Shown piece after piece: positions 1 to 5,374 of a stretch of 5,995 nucleotides of DNA (within the stretch, counting starts at the first letter, position 1; every line of letters begins with the position of its first letter). Where the stretch lies: NCBI GenBank assembly GCA_030613915.1, contig JAUWKY010000160.1:1-5995 (forward strand), written 5' to 3'. Source of the stretch: Syntrophobacterales bacterium (GTDB taxonomy: Bacteria > Desulfobacterota > Syntrophobacteria > BM002). The position numbers were made by a program, and so were the translations under genes. Below the pieces are notes generated by a model. It had not been told where the DNA came from, did not search any database, and worked only from the letters and a program-made list of their open reading frames with translations.

Positions 1-258
1 ATGCCATACGAGAGTATAGACGTTGAATGCTATAGCGGCTATCGGGCTAATGAGCGTCCAGTAGCGTTTACCTTTCAAGACCGCCGCTGGCAGGTGGAGG
101 AAATCATTGATCGCTGGTATGAGGGAGAGGTTCAGTCCAACGAACCCGCTTTAGATTACTTCAAGGTGCGCACCGTAGAGGGTAGAGTATTTCTCCTCCG
201 TTACAACTCACTGTTTGATGCCTGGTCGATCCGTGTCCCATCCAAAAAAGGCCATTGA
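1..258 (+). CDS. Small conserved hypothetical protein (85 aa)
   Basis: This open frame begins with ATG at the first base of the window and ends in TGA, giving 85 residues. A start further upstream, outside the window, cannot be excluded, and the ribosome binding site is not visible. The protein has a compact pattern: YSGYRANERP (about residues 12-21), RRWQVEEIIDRWYEG (about 28-42), then DYFKVRTVEGRVFLLRYN (about 52-69) and DAWSI near the end. From memory this resembles small 'cytoplasmic protein'/DUF6504-like families, in which a short beta-rich domain carries conserved Trp and Tyr residues. That family link is recalled, not computed. There is no signal peptide, membrane segment or recognisable catalytic motif. 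It converges on dapL across a 136-bp spacer. The biochemical role is unknown. Coding status is well supported by the coherent, protein-like composition. Confidence 0.75.
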   Translation: MPYESIDVECYSGYRANERPVAFTFQDRRWQVEEIIDRWYEGEVQSNEPALDYFKVRTVEGRVFLLRYNSLFDAWSIRVPSKKGH

Positions 259-275
259 CTCTCGTGCATCCCAGC

Positions 276-368
276 CGACTTACCGCAGAGAACGCAGAGT
301 TCGCAGAGAAAGAAATAGCAAGATTATCTAGGATTTACGGAGTCTTTACGTTCTCAGCGGTGCAGGTT
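276..368. repeat. 9-bp tandem repeat with inverted partner (degenerate dispersed-repeat hairpin)
   Basis: Three consecutive 9-bp units, CGCAGAGAA, CGCAGAGTT and CGCAGAGAA, lie at 284-310. An imperfect inverted copy lies at 338-361: its reverse complement begins ACCGCTGAGAACG, against ACCGCAGAGAACG at 282-294, and 15 of the first 18 positions agree. The two arms could fold into a long hairpin between the convergent 85-aa gene and dapL, where it might act as a bidirectional terminator. The 'CGCAGAG' pattern resembles non-coding repeats I remember from many environmental bacterial genomes. That recollection is not tested here. Confidence 0.6.
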
Positions 369-394
369 TCCCTTCGTGGTAGGAGCTTTGATGT

Positions 395-1630
395 TCAAGG
401 AGAGATTTTATTGCGGATTCGCGCTACCGCTTCTTCGGTATTTTCCCGATTACCGAAAGCACTGAGGCGAAAATATCCTTCACCTGAGGGGCCAAAGCCT
501 GACCCGGGCGTTCCTACCACGTGTGCTTCAGCAAGCAATTGATCAAAGAATTCCCACGAGCTCATACCATCGGAAGTCTTCATCCAGATGTAAGGTGCAT
601 TTACCCCGCCGTACACAGCAAAACCAGCAGAAGTGAGGGTCTTCCGAATTATCCGGGCGTTTTCCATATAGTAACGAATCAGTTCTCGTACCTGGTTCTT
701 ACCTTCATCGGAGTACACGGCAGCGGCAGCGACCTGTACGGGATATGATACGCCGTTGAATTTGGTAGTGTGGCGACGGTTCCAGAGTTGGTTAATACTT
801 ACCGGTTCGCCCGACGCGGTTCGAGCCACCAAGCCCTTCGGCACAACAGTGTAGGCACACCTGGTTCCAGTGAACCCAGCTGTTTTGGAAAAGCTCCTGA
901 ACTCGATGGCACATTCCTTGGCGCCGGGTATTTCATATATGGAATGGGGAATGTGCTCCTCGGTGATATAGGCCTCATAGGCACCATCGAAGAGGATTAT
1001 CGCCTGGTTTTCCAGGGCATAGTCCACCCATGCTTGCAGCACCTGTGGATTCGCCACAACACCTGTGGGGTTATTGGGAAAGCAGAGATAAATGATGTCT
1101 ACCTTGCGGTCCGGCAACTCGGGCAAGAAGTCATTTGCTTCGGTGCATGGCATGTAGTAGAGGCCATGGTAACGGCCCTGCGCATCGGCTTCACCAGTTC
1201 TACCTGCCATGACGTTGGTGTCAACGTAAACGGGGTATGCCGGATCAGCCACAGCGATAATATTATCCACCGCAAAGATTTCCTGAATATTGCCACTATC
1301 GCATTTGGAGCCGTCACTGACAAAGACTTCGTCGGAATCGAGACGAACGGACCTGGCCTCGTAGTCATTTGCCAAGATAAGATCTATGAGAAACTGATAC
1401 CCTTGCTCGGGGCCGTATCCCCGAAAGGTCTCGGGTTTGCCCATCTCGCTAACGGCCTGATGCAAAGAATCGATGACCGCAGGTGGCAGGGATTGGGTGA
1501 CGTCACCGATGCCTAATCGGATTATTTCAACTTCTGGATTAGCATCGGTAAAAGCCTGAACACGACGTGTTATTTCAGGAAAAAGATAACCAGCTTTCAA
1601 CTTCAGATAGTGCTCATTTACCAGCGCCAT
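395..1630 (-). CDS. dapL: LL-diaminopimelate aminotransferase
   Basis: This is a PLP-dependent class I/II aminotransferase. It converts tetrahydrodipicolinate plus glutamate to LL-diaminopimelate and 2-oxoglutarate in one step, bypassing the succinylase and acetylase branches of lysine and peptidoglycan synthesis. The start at 1630 ([20 protein letters not shown]) gives 411 residues, the usual DapL length, and an AGGGAGGA Shine-Dalgarno sits 7 bases upstream. A longer frame reaching 1705 adds 25 unlike residues and is rejected. Visible landmarks are SDGSKCD (residues 105-111, phosphate binding), FPNNPTG (184-190), DGAYEAY (215-221), the PLP-lysine motif [10 protein letters not shown] with K249, and GYFRLSAFG with R388, expected to bind the substrate carboxylate. 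The N-terminal sequence and SFSK-AGFTG are characteristic of DapL rather than generic aspartate aminotransferases. It is a soluble cytoplasmic enzyme, probably a dimer. It is transcribed alone, away from parAB; no dapA or dapB is in the window. Confidence 0.96.
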   Translation of the reverse strand: MALVNEHYLKLKAGYLFPEITRRVQAFTDANPEVEIIRLGIGDVTQSLPPAVIDSLHQAVSEMGKPETFRGYGPEQGYQFLIDLILANDYEARSVRLDSDEVFVSDGSKCDSGNIQEIFAVDNIIAVADPAYPVYVDTNVMAGRTGEADAQGRYHGLYYMPCTEANDFLPELPDRKVDIIYLCFPNNPTGVVANPQVLQAWVDYALENQAIILFDGAYEAYITEEHIPHSIYEIPGAKECAIEFRSFSKTAGFTGTRCAYTVVPKGLVARTASGEPVSINQLWNRRHTTKFNGVSYPVQVAAAAVYSDEGKNQVRELIRYYMENARIIRKTLTSAGFAVYGGVNAPYIWMKTSDGMSSWEFFDQLLAEAHVVGTPGSGFGPSGEGYFRLSAFGNRENTEEAVARIRNKISP

Positions 1631-1734
1631 ACATCTATCCTCCCTACAATGATTTCTGTGACGGGCGCTAATGATACAAAGTTTGAATCTATAAAGAAAG
1701 GACAAATAAGCATCTGGCTACCATCATTGACTAA

Positions 1735-1765
1735 GGTTTCAGTGTTCAGGTTTCAGTGTTCAGGT
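1735..1765. repeat. 14-bp tandem direct duplication
   Basis: The unit GGTTTCAGTGTTCA occurs twice in perfect tandem (1735-1748 and 1749-1762), followed by the first three bases of a third copy. About 10 bases further on lies TTGACACCTGACATCCTGA, which looks like related degenerate sequence with partial CCTGA repeats. It is non-coding. It may be a fossil of a dispersed intergenic repeat or a replication-slippage duplication. Confidence 0.8.
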
Positions 1766-1886
1766 CTATCAATTTTGACACCTGACATCCTGAGATATAG
1801 TGCTTGTAATTTGATATTTTGCAATGCTCCAATACAACAATCTACTATTACTCAAGGAACAAAGGAAAGACATCCATTTTACTCAT

Positions 1887-1902
1887 TGTTTCACGTGAAA
1901 CA
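1887..1902. promoter_or_regulatory. parS: parS centromere-like ParB binding site
   Basis: The 16-bp sequence TGTTTCACGTGAAACA is a perfect palindrome. It matches the broadly conserved bacterial parS consensus TGTTNCACGTGAAACA first defined for Bacillus subtilis Spo0J. It lies 251 bp upstream of the parA start codon, next to the ParA and ParB genes that would use it. ParB dimers load here in a CTP-dependent way and spread as clamps, forming the partition complex moved by ParA. It is the only such site seen in the window. Confidence 0.96.
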
Positions 1903-2112
1903 TTGGCTGATCTCAAGGCGGTATTTCTCTTTGAAAATTGGAAGCGGTGTGCTATTGTGTGCCAGCACTTTGAGGTTGGACCGAACCGGAGCCATCACCC
2001 TGCAGGTAGAGGCCACTCTTAAGCTAACTCAATAGGATAACAATATTATCAGCAATTGCGCTAAGCCGGTAGAATAGCAAATATAACCTCCTCATTGCCA
2101 AGGTGGGGAGCA

Positions 2113-2118
2113 TATAAT
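2113..2118 (+). promoter_or_regulatory. Possible -10 box for parAB
   Basis: A perfect TATAAT hexamer lies 35 bases before the parA ATG. This would put transcription start near 2125 and give a short leader. No good -35 hexamer occurs at 16-18 bp spacing (the expected place reads CCTCAT), so the promoter would have to be weak or activator-dependent. TTGCCA at 2095-2100 is too close. Confidence 0.3.
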
Positions 2119-2153
2119 ACAGGACAATAGGCGGGTACGGCAGGTTATAGAAT

Positions 2154-2930
2154 ATGACCAAGATCATTGCCATCGCAAATCAGAAAGGGGGAGTGGGAAA
2201 GACTACCACTTCCGTAAATCTCGCCTCTTCGCTGGCCGTGGCTGAACGACGCACCCTACTTGTGGACTGTGATCCACAAGGAAATGCCACCAGCGGATTG
2301 GGTGTCCATCGAGGACAGCTAGAGAAAGACCTCTATCAGCTCCTCATCAACGAGACTGAACCCTCGGAAACTGTCTGTACAACAGCTTTACGATATTTGC
2401 ATCTCATTCCTGCAACCAGAGAGCTCATTGGCGCCGAGATTGAACTGCAGGTTCTCGAGGCGAGAGAAAAGATATTGGGTCATGCTCTAAGCAGCATGGT
2501 CTCCCAATATGACTACATCATTCTGGACTGCCCACCTTCGCTTGGATTGCTTACCGTCAATGCCCTGACAGCCGCCAAGACAGTGATAATCCCCCTGCAG
2601 TGTGAGTACTACGCCATGGAGGGATTGAGTCAGTTGCTTAGGACCATTCAGTTGGTAAAAAGAACGCTCAATCCTGGCTTGGGTGTTGAAGGTATCTTGC
2701 TTACCATGTTCGACAGCCGGAACAATCTTTGTCACCAGGTTGCAAGTGAGGTCAGAACTCACTTTAAAGGGCGGGTGTTCAAAACGGTGGTACCCCGCAA
2801 TGTTCGACTGAGCGAAAGTCCCAGCCATGGTAAGCCTGCCCTCCTCTATGACGTAAATTCAAAAGGCGCGCGGGCTTACTTGGAACTGGCAAAAGAAATG
2901 ATCAGGCGAGAGGTAAATGGTGATGCTTAG
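2154..2930 (+). CDS. parA: Chromosome partitioning ATPase ParA (Soj family)
   Basis: This 258-residue P-loop ATPase of the MinD/ParA superfamily binds nucleoid DNA as an ATP-bound dimer. It is released when ParB stimulates hydrolysis, which drives segregation of parS-bound origins. The deviant Walker A motif KGGVGKTTTS spans residues 11-20, with signature lysine K11 and catalytic K16. Walker A' is LLVDCDPQGNATSGLG with D40, and Walker B is YIILDCPPS (121-129) with D125. R189 (DSRNN) and R218 (NVRLSE) fall at the same numbers as the arginines implicated in non-specific DNA binding by B. subtilis Soj. The start is fixed by an in-frame TAG at 2148-2150, so ATG 2154 is the first possible start; the Shine-Dalgarno is weak (AGG at about 2142). 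There is no N-terminal HTH extension, so this is the small chromosomal type rather than a large plasmid ParA. It is followed by parB after 89 bp. Confidence 0.97.
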   Translation: MTKIIAIANQKGGVGKTTTSVNLASSLAVAERRTLLVDCDPQGNATSGLGVHRGQLEKDLYQLLINETEPSETVCTTALRYLHLIPATRELIGAEIELQVLEAREKILGHALSSMVSQYDYIILDCPPSLGLLTVNALTAAKTVIIPLQCEYYAMEGLSQLLRTIQLVKRTLNPGLGVEGILLTMFDSRNNLCHQVASEVRTHFKGRVFKTVVPRNVRLSESPSHGKPALLYDVNSKGARAYLELAKEMIRREVNGDA

Positions 2931-3019
2931 GTTCTTTGGGCTGGCGATTGAGGCTGGGGCAAGATGCTGTAGGAGCCAGAGCAACCAGACAACACCGAAA
3001 AGAATAGGTTAGAAAGGCT

Positions 3020-3883
3020 ATGGAGCGAAGCAGCAAAAAGAAAGGATTGGGCAAAGGGCTGGGAGCGCTTTTTCCTGACGCTGACCTTTTGGCACGCACT
3101 GGCGATCAATTTTTCTACTGTGGCATTGAGGAGCTCACCCCCAATCCCTACCAGCCGCGGCAAAATGTTCGGGATAAGGCCTTCAAGGAACTGGTGGACT
3201 CTGTACGTGAAAGGGGCATACTGCAGCCCCTCTTGGTGAGAAGCACAGAGGGGGGATACCAGTTAATAGCAGGGGAAAGGCGATGGCGGGCCGCACAGCT
3301 GGCTGGGCTACAGCGGGTCCCGGTAATTATAAAGGAGAGCGCTGAGCCAGAGTCATTTGAACTAGCTCTCATTGAAAACATTCAGAGAAAAGATCTTAAT
3401 CCCATCGAAGAAGGAGAGGCCTACAGAAGACTCCACCAGGAGTTTCAATTAAGCCAAGAGAAAATTGCCAAGAAGATAGGGAAAGACCGCTCCACTGTGG
3501 CCAATTTGATTCGTCTGCTGAAATTGCCTGGCAAGATCCGTAATGACATAGTGGATGGGGTGTTGAGCATGGGGCACGCTCGAGCACTGCTGGCTTTACC
3601 TGCTGCAGATGCACAACTGCGAGCTAGAAATACCATTGTCAAACGAAGCCTTTCCGTGCGGGAAACAGAAAAGTTGATCCAGGCTCTGCTCAAGAAAAAG
3701 AAGAAAGTGAAAGCTGCAACGCCGCTTGACAGCCATGAACGAGCCATTATCGATCGACTTATTCGTCACTTCGGTACCAAAGTGAATATCGCTCGTCGAG
3801 GCAAGAGGGGTAAAGTAGAGATCGAATTCTATTCTGACGAAGACCTTCAACGCATTCTGGATCTTTTCTGGAAAAGCTCTTGA
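3020..3883 (+). CDS. parB: Chromosome partitioning protein ParB (Spo0J family)
   Basis: This 287-residue CTPase and DNA clamp binds parS, spreads along flanking DNA and stimulates ParA hydrolysis. The N-terminal tail KKKGLGKGLGALF (residues 6-18) is the conserved ParA-activating segment. The ParB/Srx-like CTP-binding domain follows, with PNPYQPR (41-47), the LIAGERRWRAAQLAG box (82-96; GERRWR at 85-90) and ENIQRKDLNPIEEGEAY (119-135). A helix-turn-helix covers about 143-168 (SQEKIAKKIGKDRSTVANLIRLL). A Lys-rich linker (225-231) leads to a C-terminal dimerisation domain rich in charged residues. ATG 3020 is the first possible start because TAG at 3005-3007 closes the frame. The Shine-Dalgarno is poor: AGAAAGG sits only 2 bases away and AGG 11 bases away. 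It is probably co-transcribed with parA. No rsmG or mnmG gene is adjacent, unlike many bacterial par loci. Confidence 0.97.
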   Translation: MERSSKKKGLGKGLGALFPDADLLARTGDQFFYCGIEELTPNPYQPRQNVRDKAFKELVDSVRERGILQPLLVRSTEGGYQLIAGERRWRAAQLAGLQRVPVIIKESAEPESFELALIENIQRKDLNPIEEGEAYRRLHQEFQLSQEKIAKKIGKDRSTVANLIRLLKLPGKIRNDIVDGVLSMGHARALLALPAADAQLRARNTIVKRSLSVRETEKLIQALLKKKKKVKAATPLDSHERAIIDRLIRHFGTKVNIARRGKRGKVEIEFYSDEDLQRILDLFWKSS

Positions 3884-4014
3884 AACATCCAGGCTAGTTT
3901 TCTTTAACTCTTCAAAATCTTGTTCCATCCTTTGTAGATGATGTTCTCTGCATCTGTGTCCCAACGCTACCATAGAGTAGATATTCAAACTTGAGGAAAA
4001 TACCAGTTTAAGCT

Positions 4015-4206
4015 AGCCCGGTTATTTCATGCATTGCTGTCGCGAGACCACGAAGATGGGCGTGCCACCAGGCAACCGTCCCGCGGTACCGCGGGATTGG
4101 TCTGAGGCGTACCTGAACGGTACGTCGCAGGGGTCGACACCCGAGGACGCCAGGAAGGGCGGCCATATCCGTGGTGGCAGCAAGTGATTCATGAAATATC
4201 CGGGCT
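4015..4206. mobile_element. MITE-like GC-rich palindromic element (or structured RNA)
   Basis: The ends AGCCCGGTTATTTCATG (4015-4031) and CATGAAATATCCGGGCT (4190-4206) are inverted repeats matching at 16 of 17 positions. Inside, the two arms keep pairing imperfectly: TGCCACCA near 4063 with TGGTGGCA near 4172, and CCACG..ATGGGCG with its counterpart. The core contains three local hairpins: a perfect 18-bp palindrome TCCCGCGGTACCGCGGGA (4079-4096), CGTACC/GGTACG with loop TGAAC (4108-4124), and GGGT/ACCC (4131-4142). The block is clearly more GC-rich than its flanks and has no plausible ORF. Terminal inverted repeats with no transposase gene suggest a miniature inverted-repeat transposable element mobilised in trans. 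I find no convincing target duplication, only CTAG on the left against CTGG on the right. A folded non-coding RNA is the alternative. The family is not recognised. Confidence 0.6.
4079..4096. repeat. Perfect 18-bp palindrome inside the element
   Basis: TCCCGCGGTACCGCGGGA equals its own reverse complement over all 18 bases. It sits close to the centre of the larger inverted-repeat element (midpoint about 4110) and would form a very stable hairpin in single-stranded DNA or RNA. Confidence 0.9.
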
Positions 4207-4245
4207 GGATGGGCTGAGTATGCATTCGCAATAGGGAGTGCAATC

Positions 4246-4776
4246 ATGGCAGTACACGTGGTTATTGATGGATATAATCTTATTCGCCAGTCTGCGACGC
4301 TCAGCGCACAAGAAGAGTTGTCCCTCGAGCTGGGAAGGGATGCCCTACTTGAACGTTTGCGGCAGTACAAGCGGGTGCGAAGTCACCGAATAACCGTAGT
4401 TTTCGATGCTGCCAACAAACCGCTTCTTGCTGAACAACGTAGCCAACATAAAGGGATAAGAATCATTTACTCAGGGCAGGGAGAAACGGCTGACACAGTG
4501 ATTAAGAGGATTTGTCAAAATGAAGGTGAAAAGGTACTACTAGTGACCACAGATCGGGAGTTGGCCAGCTATGCTGAAGCGAGTGGTTCTGTGGCCATGG
4601 ATTCAGAGGATTTTGAAGCAAGAATGGAAATGGTCCTCTATGCGGACGCCAAAGGAGTAGGAGAAGAGGATGAGGAAGAGAGATGGCATCCCGACAAGGG
4701 AACGCGCAAGAAAGGGCCTGCGAAGAGACTCTCAAAAAAGGAGAGAAGACGACGCGAGAAGTGGCAAAAGGTTTAG
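4246..4776 (+). CDS. NYN/YacP-family RNA-binding protein (putative endoribonuclease)
   Basis: This is a 176-residue protein of the YacP (NYN, PIN-like) family. The best-studied member, B. subtilis Rae1/YacP, is a ribosome-associated endoribonuclease that cleaves mRNA in the A site. Visible motifs are VVIDGYNLIR (residues 5-14, D8), ITVVFDAA (49-56, D54), SGQGETADTVIKR (76-88, with E80 and D83) and LLVTTDRELA (98-107, D103). These acidic residues are the expected metal-binding cluster of a PIN-like nuclease. The tail from about 139 is low-complexity: an acidic run GEEDEEER, then a Lys/Arg-rich end suited to RNA or ribosome contact. ATG 4246 has AGGGAG 7 bases upstream. In Firmicutes yacP sits with cysS and rlmB; here it stands alone after parAB and the palindromic element. 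The family call is strong, but nuclease activity is inferred. Confidence 0.88.
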   Translation: MAVHVVIDGYNLIRQSATLSAQEELSLELGRDALLERLRQYKRVRSHRITVVFDAANKPLLAEQRSQHKGIRIIYSGQGETADTVIKRICQNEGEKVLLVTTDRELASYAEASGSVAMDSEDFEARMEMVLYADAKGVGEEDEEERWHPDKGTRKKGPAKRLSKKERRRREKWQKV

Positions 4777-4852
4777 GGATTTCAGACAGCACTGCCAAAA
4801 GGGCGAATCGGGGGGCATTGACTTGCGTTTGTCAGTCAGGCGAAAGTGACGA

Positions 4853-5026
4853 TCAGTCTGCCTCTTCTTCGTCTTGCTCTTCTTGGCGCTCTGTAAGCTC
4901 TTCCTCGTCAACGTCGGTAGCTTGCTCTATCTTGCCCTGCCGCCGCGCCATCTTGTCCAGGGCCTTTTGCTTGCGCTTTCTCTCTTTCTGCCGTTTCATA
5001 AAGCTGTGTTGACCACGTCTTGCCAT
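4853..5026 (-). CDS. Small charged conserved protein (57 aa)
   Basis: This short gene reads MARRGQHSFMKRQKERKRKQ at its N-terminus, continues with another basic stretch, and ends in a very acidic tail (about residues 38-57, EEELTERQEEQDEEEAD at the end). The start at 5026 is chosen because GGGAG lies 6 bases upstream and MARRG is a typical beginning. A longer frame to 5095 adds 23 unlike residues. The predicted structure is one charged helix or coiled coil, with no membrane segment and no cysteines. From memory, similar short 'M(A/G)R+G...F.KRQKE' proteins recur in Deltaproteobacteria without assigned function; the basic half could bind RNA or DNA. It converges on the yacP-like gene across 76 bp and has a long structured leader. 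The function is unknown. Confidence 0.72.
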   Translation of the reverse strand: MARRGQHSFMKRQKERKRKQKALDKMARRQGKIEQATDVDEEELTERQEEQDEEEAD

Positions 5027-5042
5027 TGCACTCTCCCATCTC

Positions 5043-5057
5043 CAACCTCTTTGGTTG
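5043..5057 (-). promoter_or_regulatory. Small hairpin just upstream of the 57-aa gene's Shine-Dalgarno
   Basis: On the minus strand CAACC, loop AAAGA, GGTTG forms a 5-bp stem. It ends 5 bases before the GGGAGAG ribosome binding site (5031-5037). It could affect ribosome access, but the stem is short and this role is inferred only. Confidence 0.3.
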
Positions 5058-5168
5058 ATCCCGCTGAGTCCGGGGGGTCGGTGGTAGAGCTTCAACTTGC
5101 ACTAGAGATCGACAAAGTGCTTACTGTCGGCCATAAAGGCCGGCTTACCCACCTCCTTGAATCCAGCA

Positions 5169-5205
5169 ATAAAAAACCCCTAAAGTCCCTACATGCTCTG
5201 GGGTT
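5169..5205 (-). terminator. Terminator-like hairpin in the 57-aa gene leader (possible attenuator)
   Basis: On the minus strand AACCCC (5200-5205) pairs with GGGGTT (5175-5180) around a 19-base loop, directly followed by a run of six T then ATT. The U-tract is strong but the stem is short and the loop long, so termination would be partial. It sits between the predicted promoter (5237-5265) and the gene start (5026), where it could attenuate transcription or define the 3' end of a short RNA. Confidence 0.4.
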
Positions 5206-5236
5206 ACGCACCAAAACCAACGAAAAAAGATGATCA

Positions 5237-5265
5237 ACTATGACACTTCTTGACAAAGTAGTCAA
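5237..5265 (-). promoter_or_regulatory. Predicted sigma70-like promoter, minus strand
   Basis: On the minus strand TTGACT (5260-5265; 5 of 6 to the -35 consensus) is followed after exactly 17 bases by CATAGT (5237-5242; 4 of 6 to TATAAT). Transcription would start near 5230 and read toward the 57-aa gene, giving a leader of about 200 bases. The -35 hexamer lies in an inverted repeat (TCTTGAC/GTCAAGA, 5248-5267). Confidence 0.42.
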
Positions 5266-5279
5266 GAGGCCCGGAAGTG
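5244..5279. repeat. Bulged inverted repeat overlapping the promoter
   Basis: TCTTGAC (5248-5254) and GTCAAGA (5261-5267) form a 7-bp stem with a 6-base loop. The outer CACTTC (5244-5249) can pair with GAAGTG (5274-5279) across a one-sided bulge. It overlaps the predicted minus-strand -35 element and so could be an operator as well as a hairpin. Confidence 0.45.
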
Positions 5280-5305
5280 GTAGCTCATACCCAGCATGGT
5301 ATAAA

Positions 5306-5329
5306 CAGGCCACGTCTGGGTGAGGCCTG
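5306..5329. repeat. Short inverted repeat downstream of csp terminator
   Basis: CAGGCC (5306-5311) and GGCCTG (5324-5329) form a 6-bp stem around a 12-base loop. It lies beyond the csp terminator on the minus strand, so it is probably not part of the csp transcript. No role is assigned. Confidence 0.4.
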
Positions 5330-5339
5330 CGAAAATAAA

Positions 5340-5374
5340 AAGGGCATCTTGTCCTGCTCAGACAAGATGCCCTT
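5340..5374 (-). terminator. Strong intrinsic terminator of the cold shock gene
   Basis: A perfect 14-bp inverted repeat (AAGGGCATCTTGTC with its complement) encloses the loop CTGCTCA. On the minus strand it is followed by TTTTTATTTT. It begins 21 bases after the csp stop codon and is the strongest intrinsic terminator in the window. The plus-strand downstream side (TTGATAGG) lacks a proper T tract, so it acts mainly on csp. Confidence 0.93.

Larger units (their letters stand above)
1631..2153. other. Divergent intergenic region dapL/parA with parS
   Basis: This 523-bp spacer lies between the divergent dapL and parA starts. The open frames crossing it (for example 1610-2035 on +) have no Shine-Dalgarno, overlap dapL, and read as low-quality Ser/Leu/Thr-rich sequence, so I call no gene. 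It contains the dapL ribosome binding site (1638-1645), a 14-bp tandem duplication (1735-1762), the parS palindrome (1887-1902) and a TATAAT box before parA (2113-2118). I see no strong terminator or RNA gene in 1903-2100. Confidence 0.7.
3884..4245. other. Intergenic region parB to yacP-like gene
   Basis: This 362-bp gap divides into two parts. Bases 3884-4014 are AT-rich and contain no recognisable gene or clear intrinsic terminator. Bases 4015-4206 are the GC-rich palindromic element listed separately. The last 39 bases hold the yacP-like Shine-Dalgarno (AGGGAG at 4233-4238). Open frames on the minus strand here overlap the palindrome and the downstream gene, and have no coding character. 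Confidence 0.65.

Noticed and set aside
284..310. Short tandem 9-mers as a CRISPR-like array
   Set aside because: Units are contiguous with no spacers, far shorter than CRISPR repeats, and no cas gene is near.
770..1516. 248-codon plus-strand open frame
   Set aside because: It lies entirely antisense to dapL, whose protein is clearly recognisable with all catalytic motifs; the plus-strand translation shows no family features.
1610..2035. 141-codon plus-strand frame in the dapL-parA spacer
   Set aside because: No Shine-Dalgarno; it overlaps the dapL start and runs through repeats and parS. Composition is not protein-like.
4015..4206. Group II intron or retron RNA
   Set aside because: No reverse transcriptase gene nearby and no recognisable domain V or msr/msd pattern; the terminal inverted repeats fit a MITE better.
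4008..4370. 120-codon minus-strand frame across the palindromic element
   Set aside because: It is antisense to the yacP-like start and made of Arg/Pro/Leu-rich sequence caused by the GC-rich palindrome; no transposase motif is seen.
4683..5012. Plus-strand frame containing a helix-turn-helix-like string (REVAKGLGISDSTAKRA)
   Set aside because: It starts inside the yacP-like gene in another frame and continues antisense to the 57-aa gene as Ser/Cys low-complexity sequence. The HTH resemblance is a frame-shift artefact of a Lys/Arg-rich tail.
5092..5313. 73-codon minus-strand frame (VRNPRACRDFRGFLLL...)
   Set aside because: No good ribosome binding site, it overlaps the predicted promoter and terminator-like hairpin, and it has no recognisable domain.
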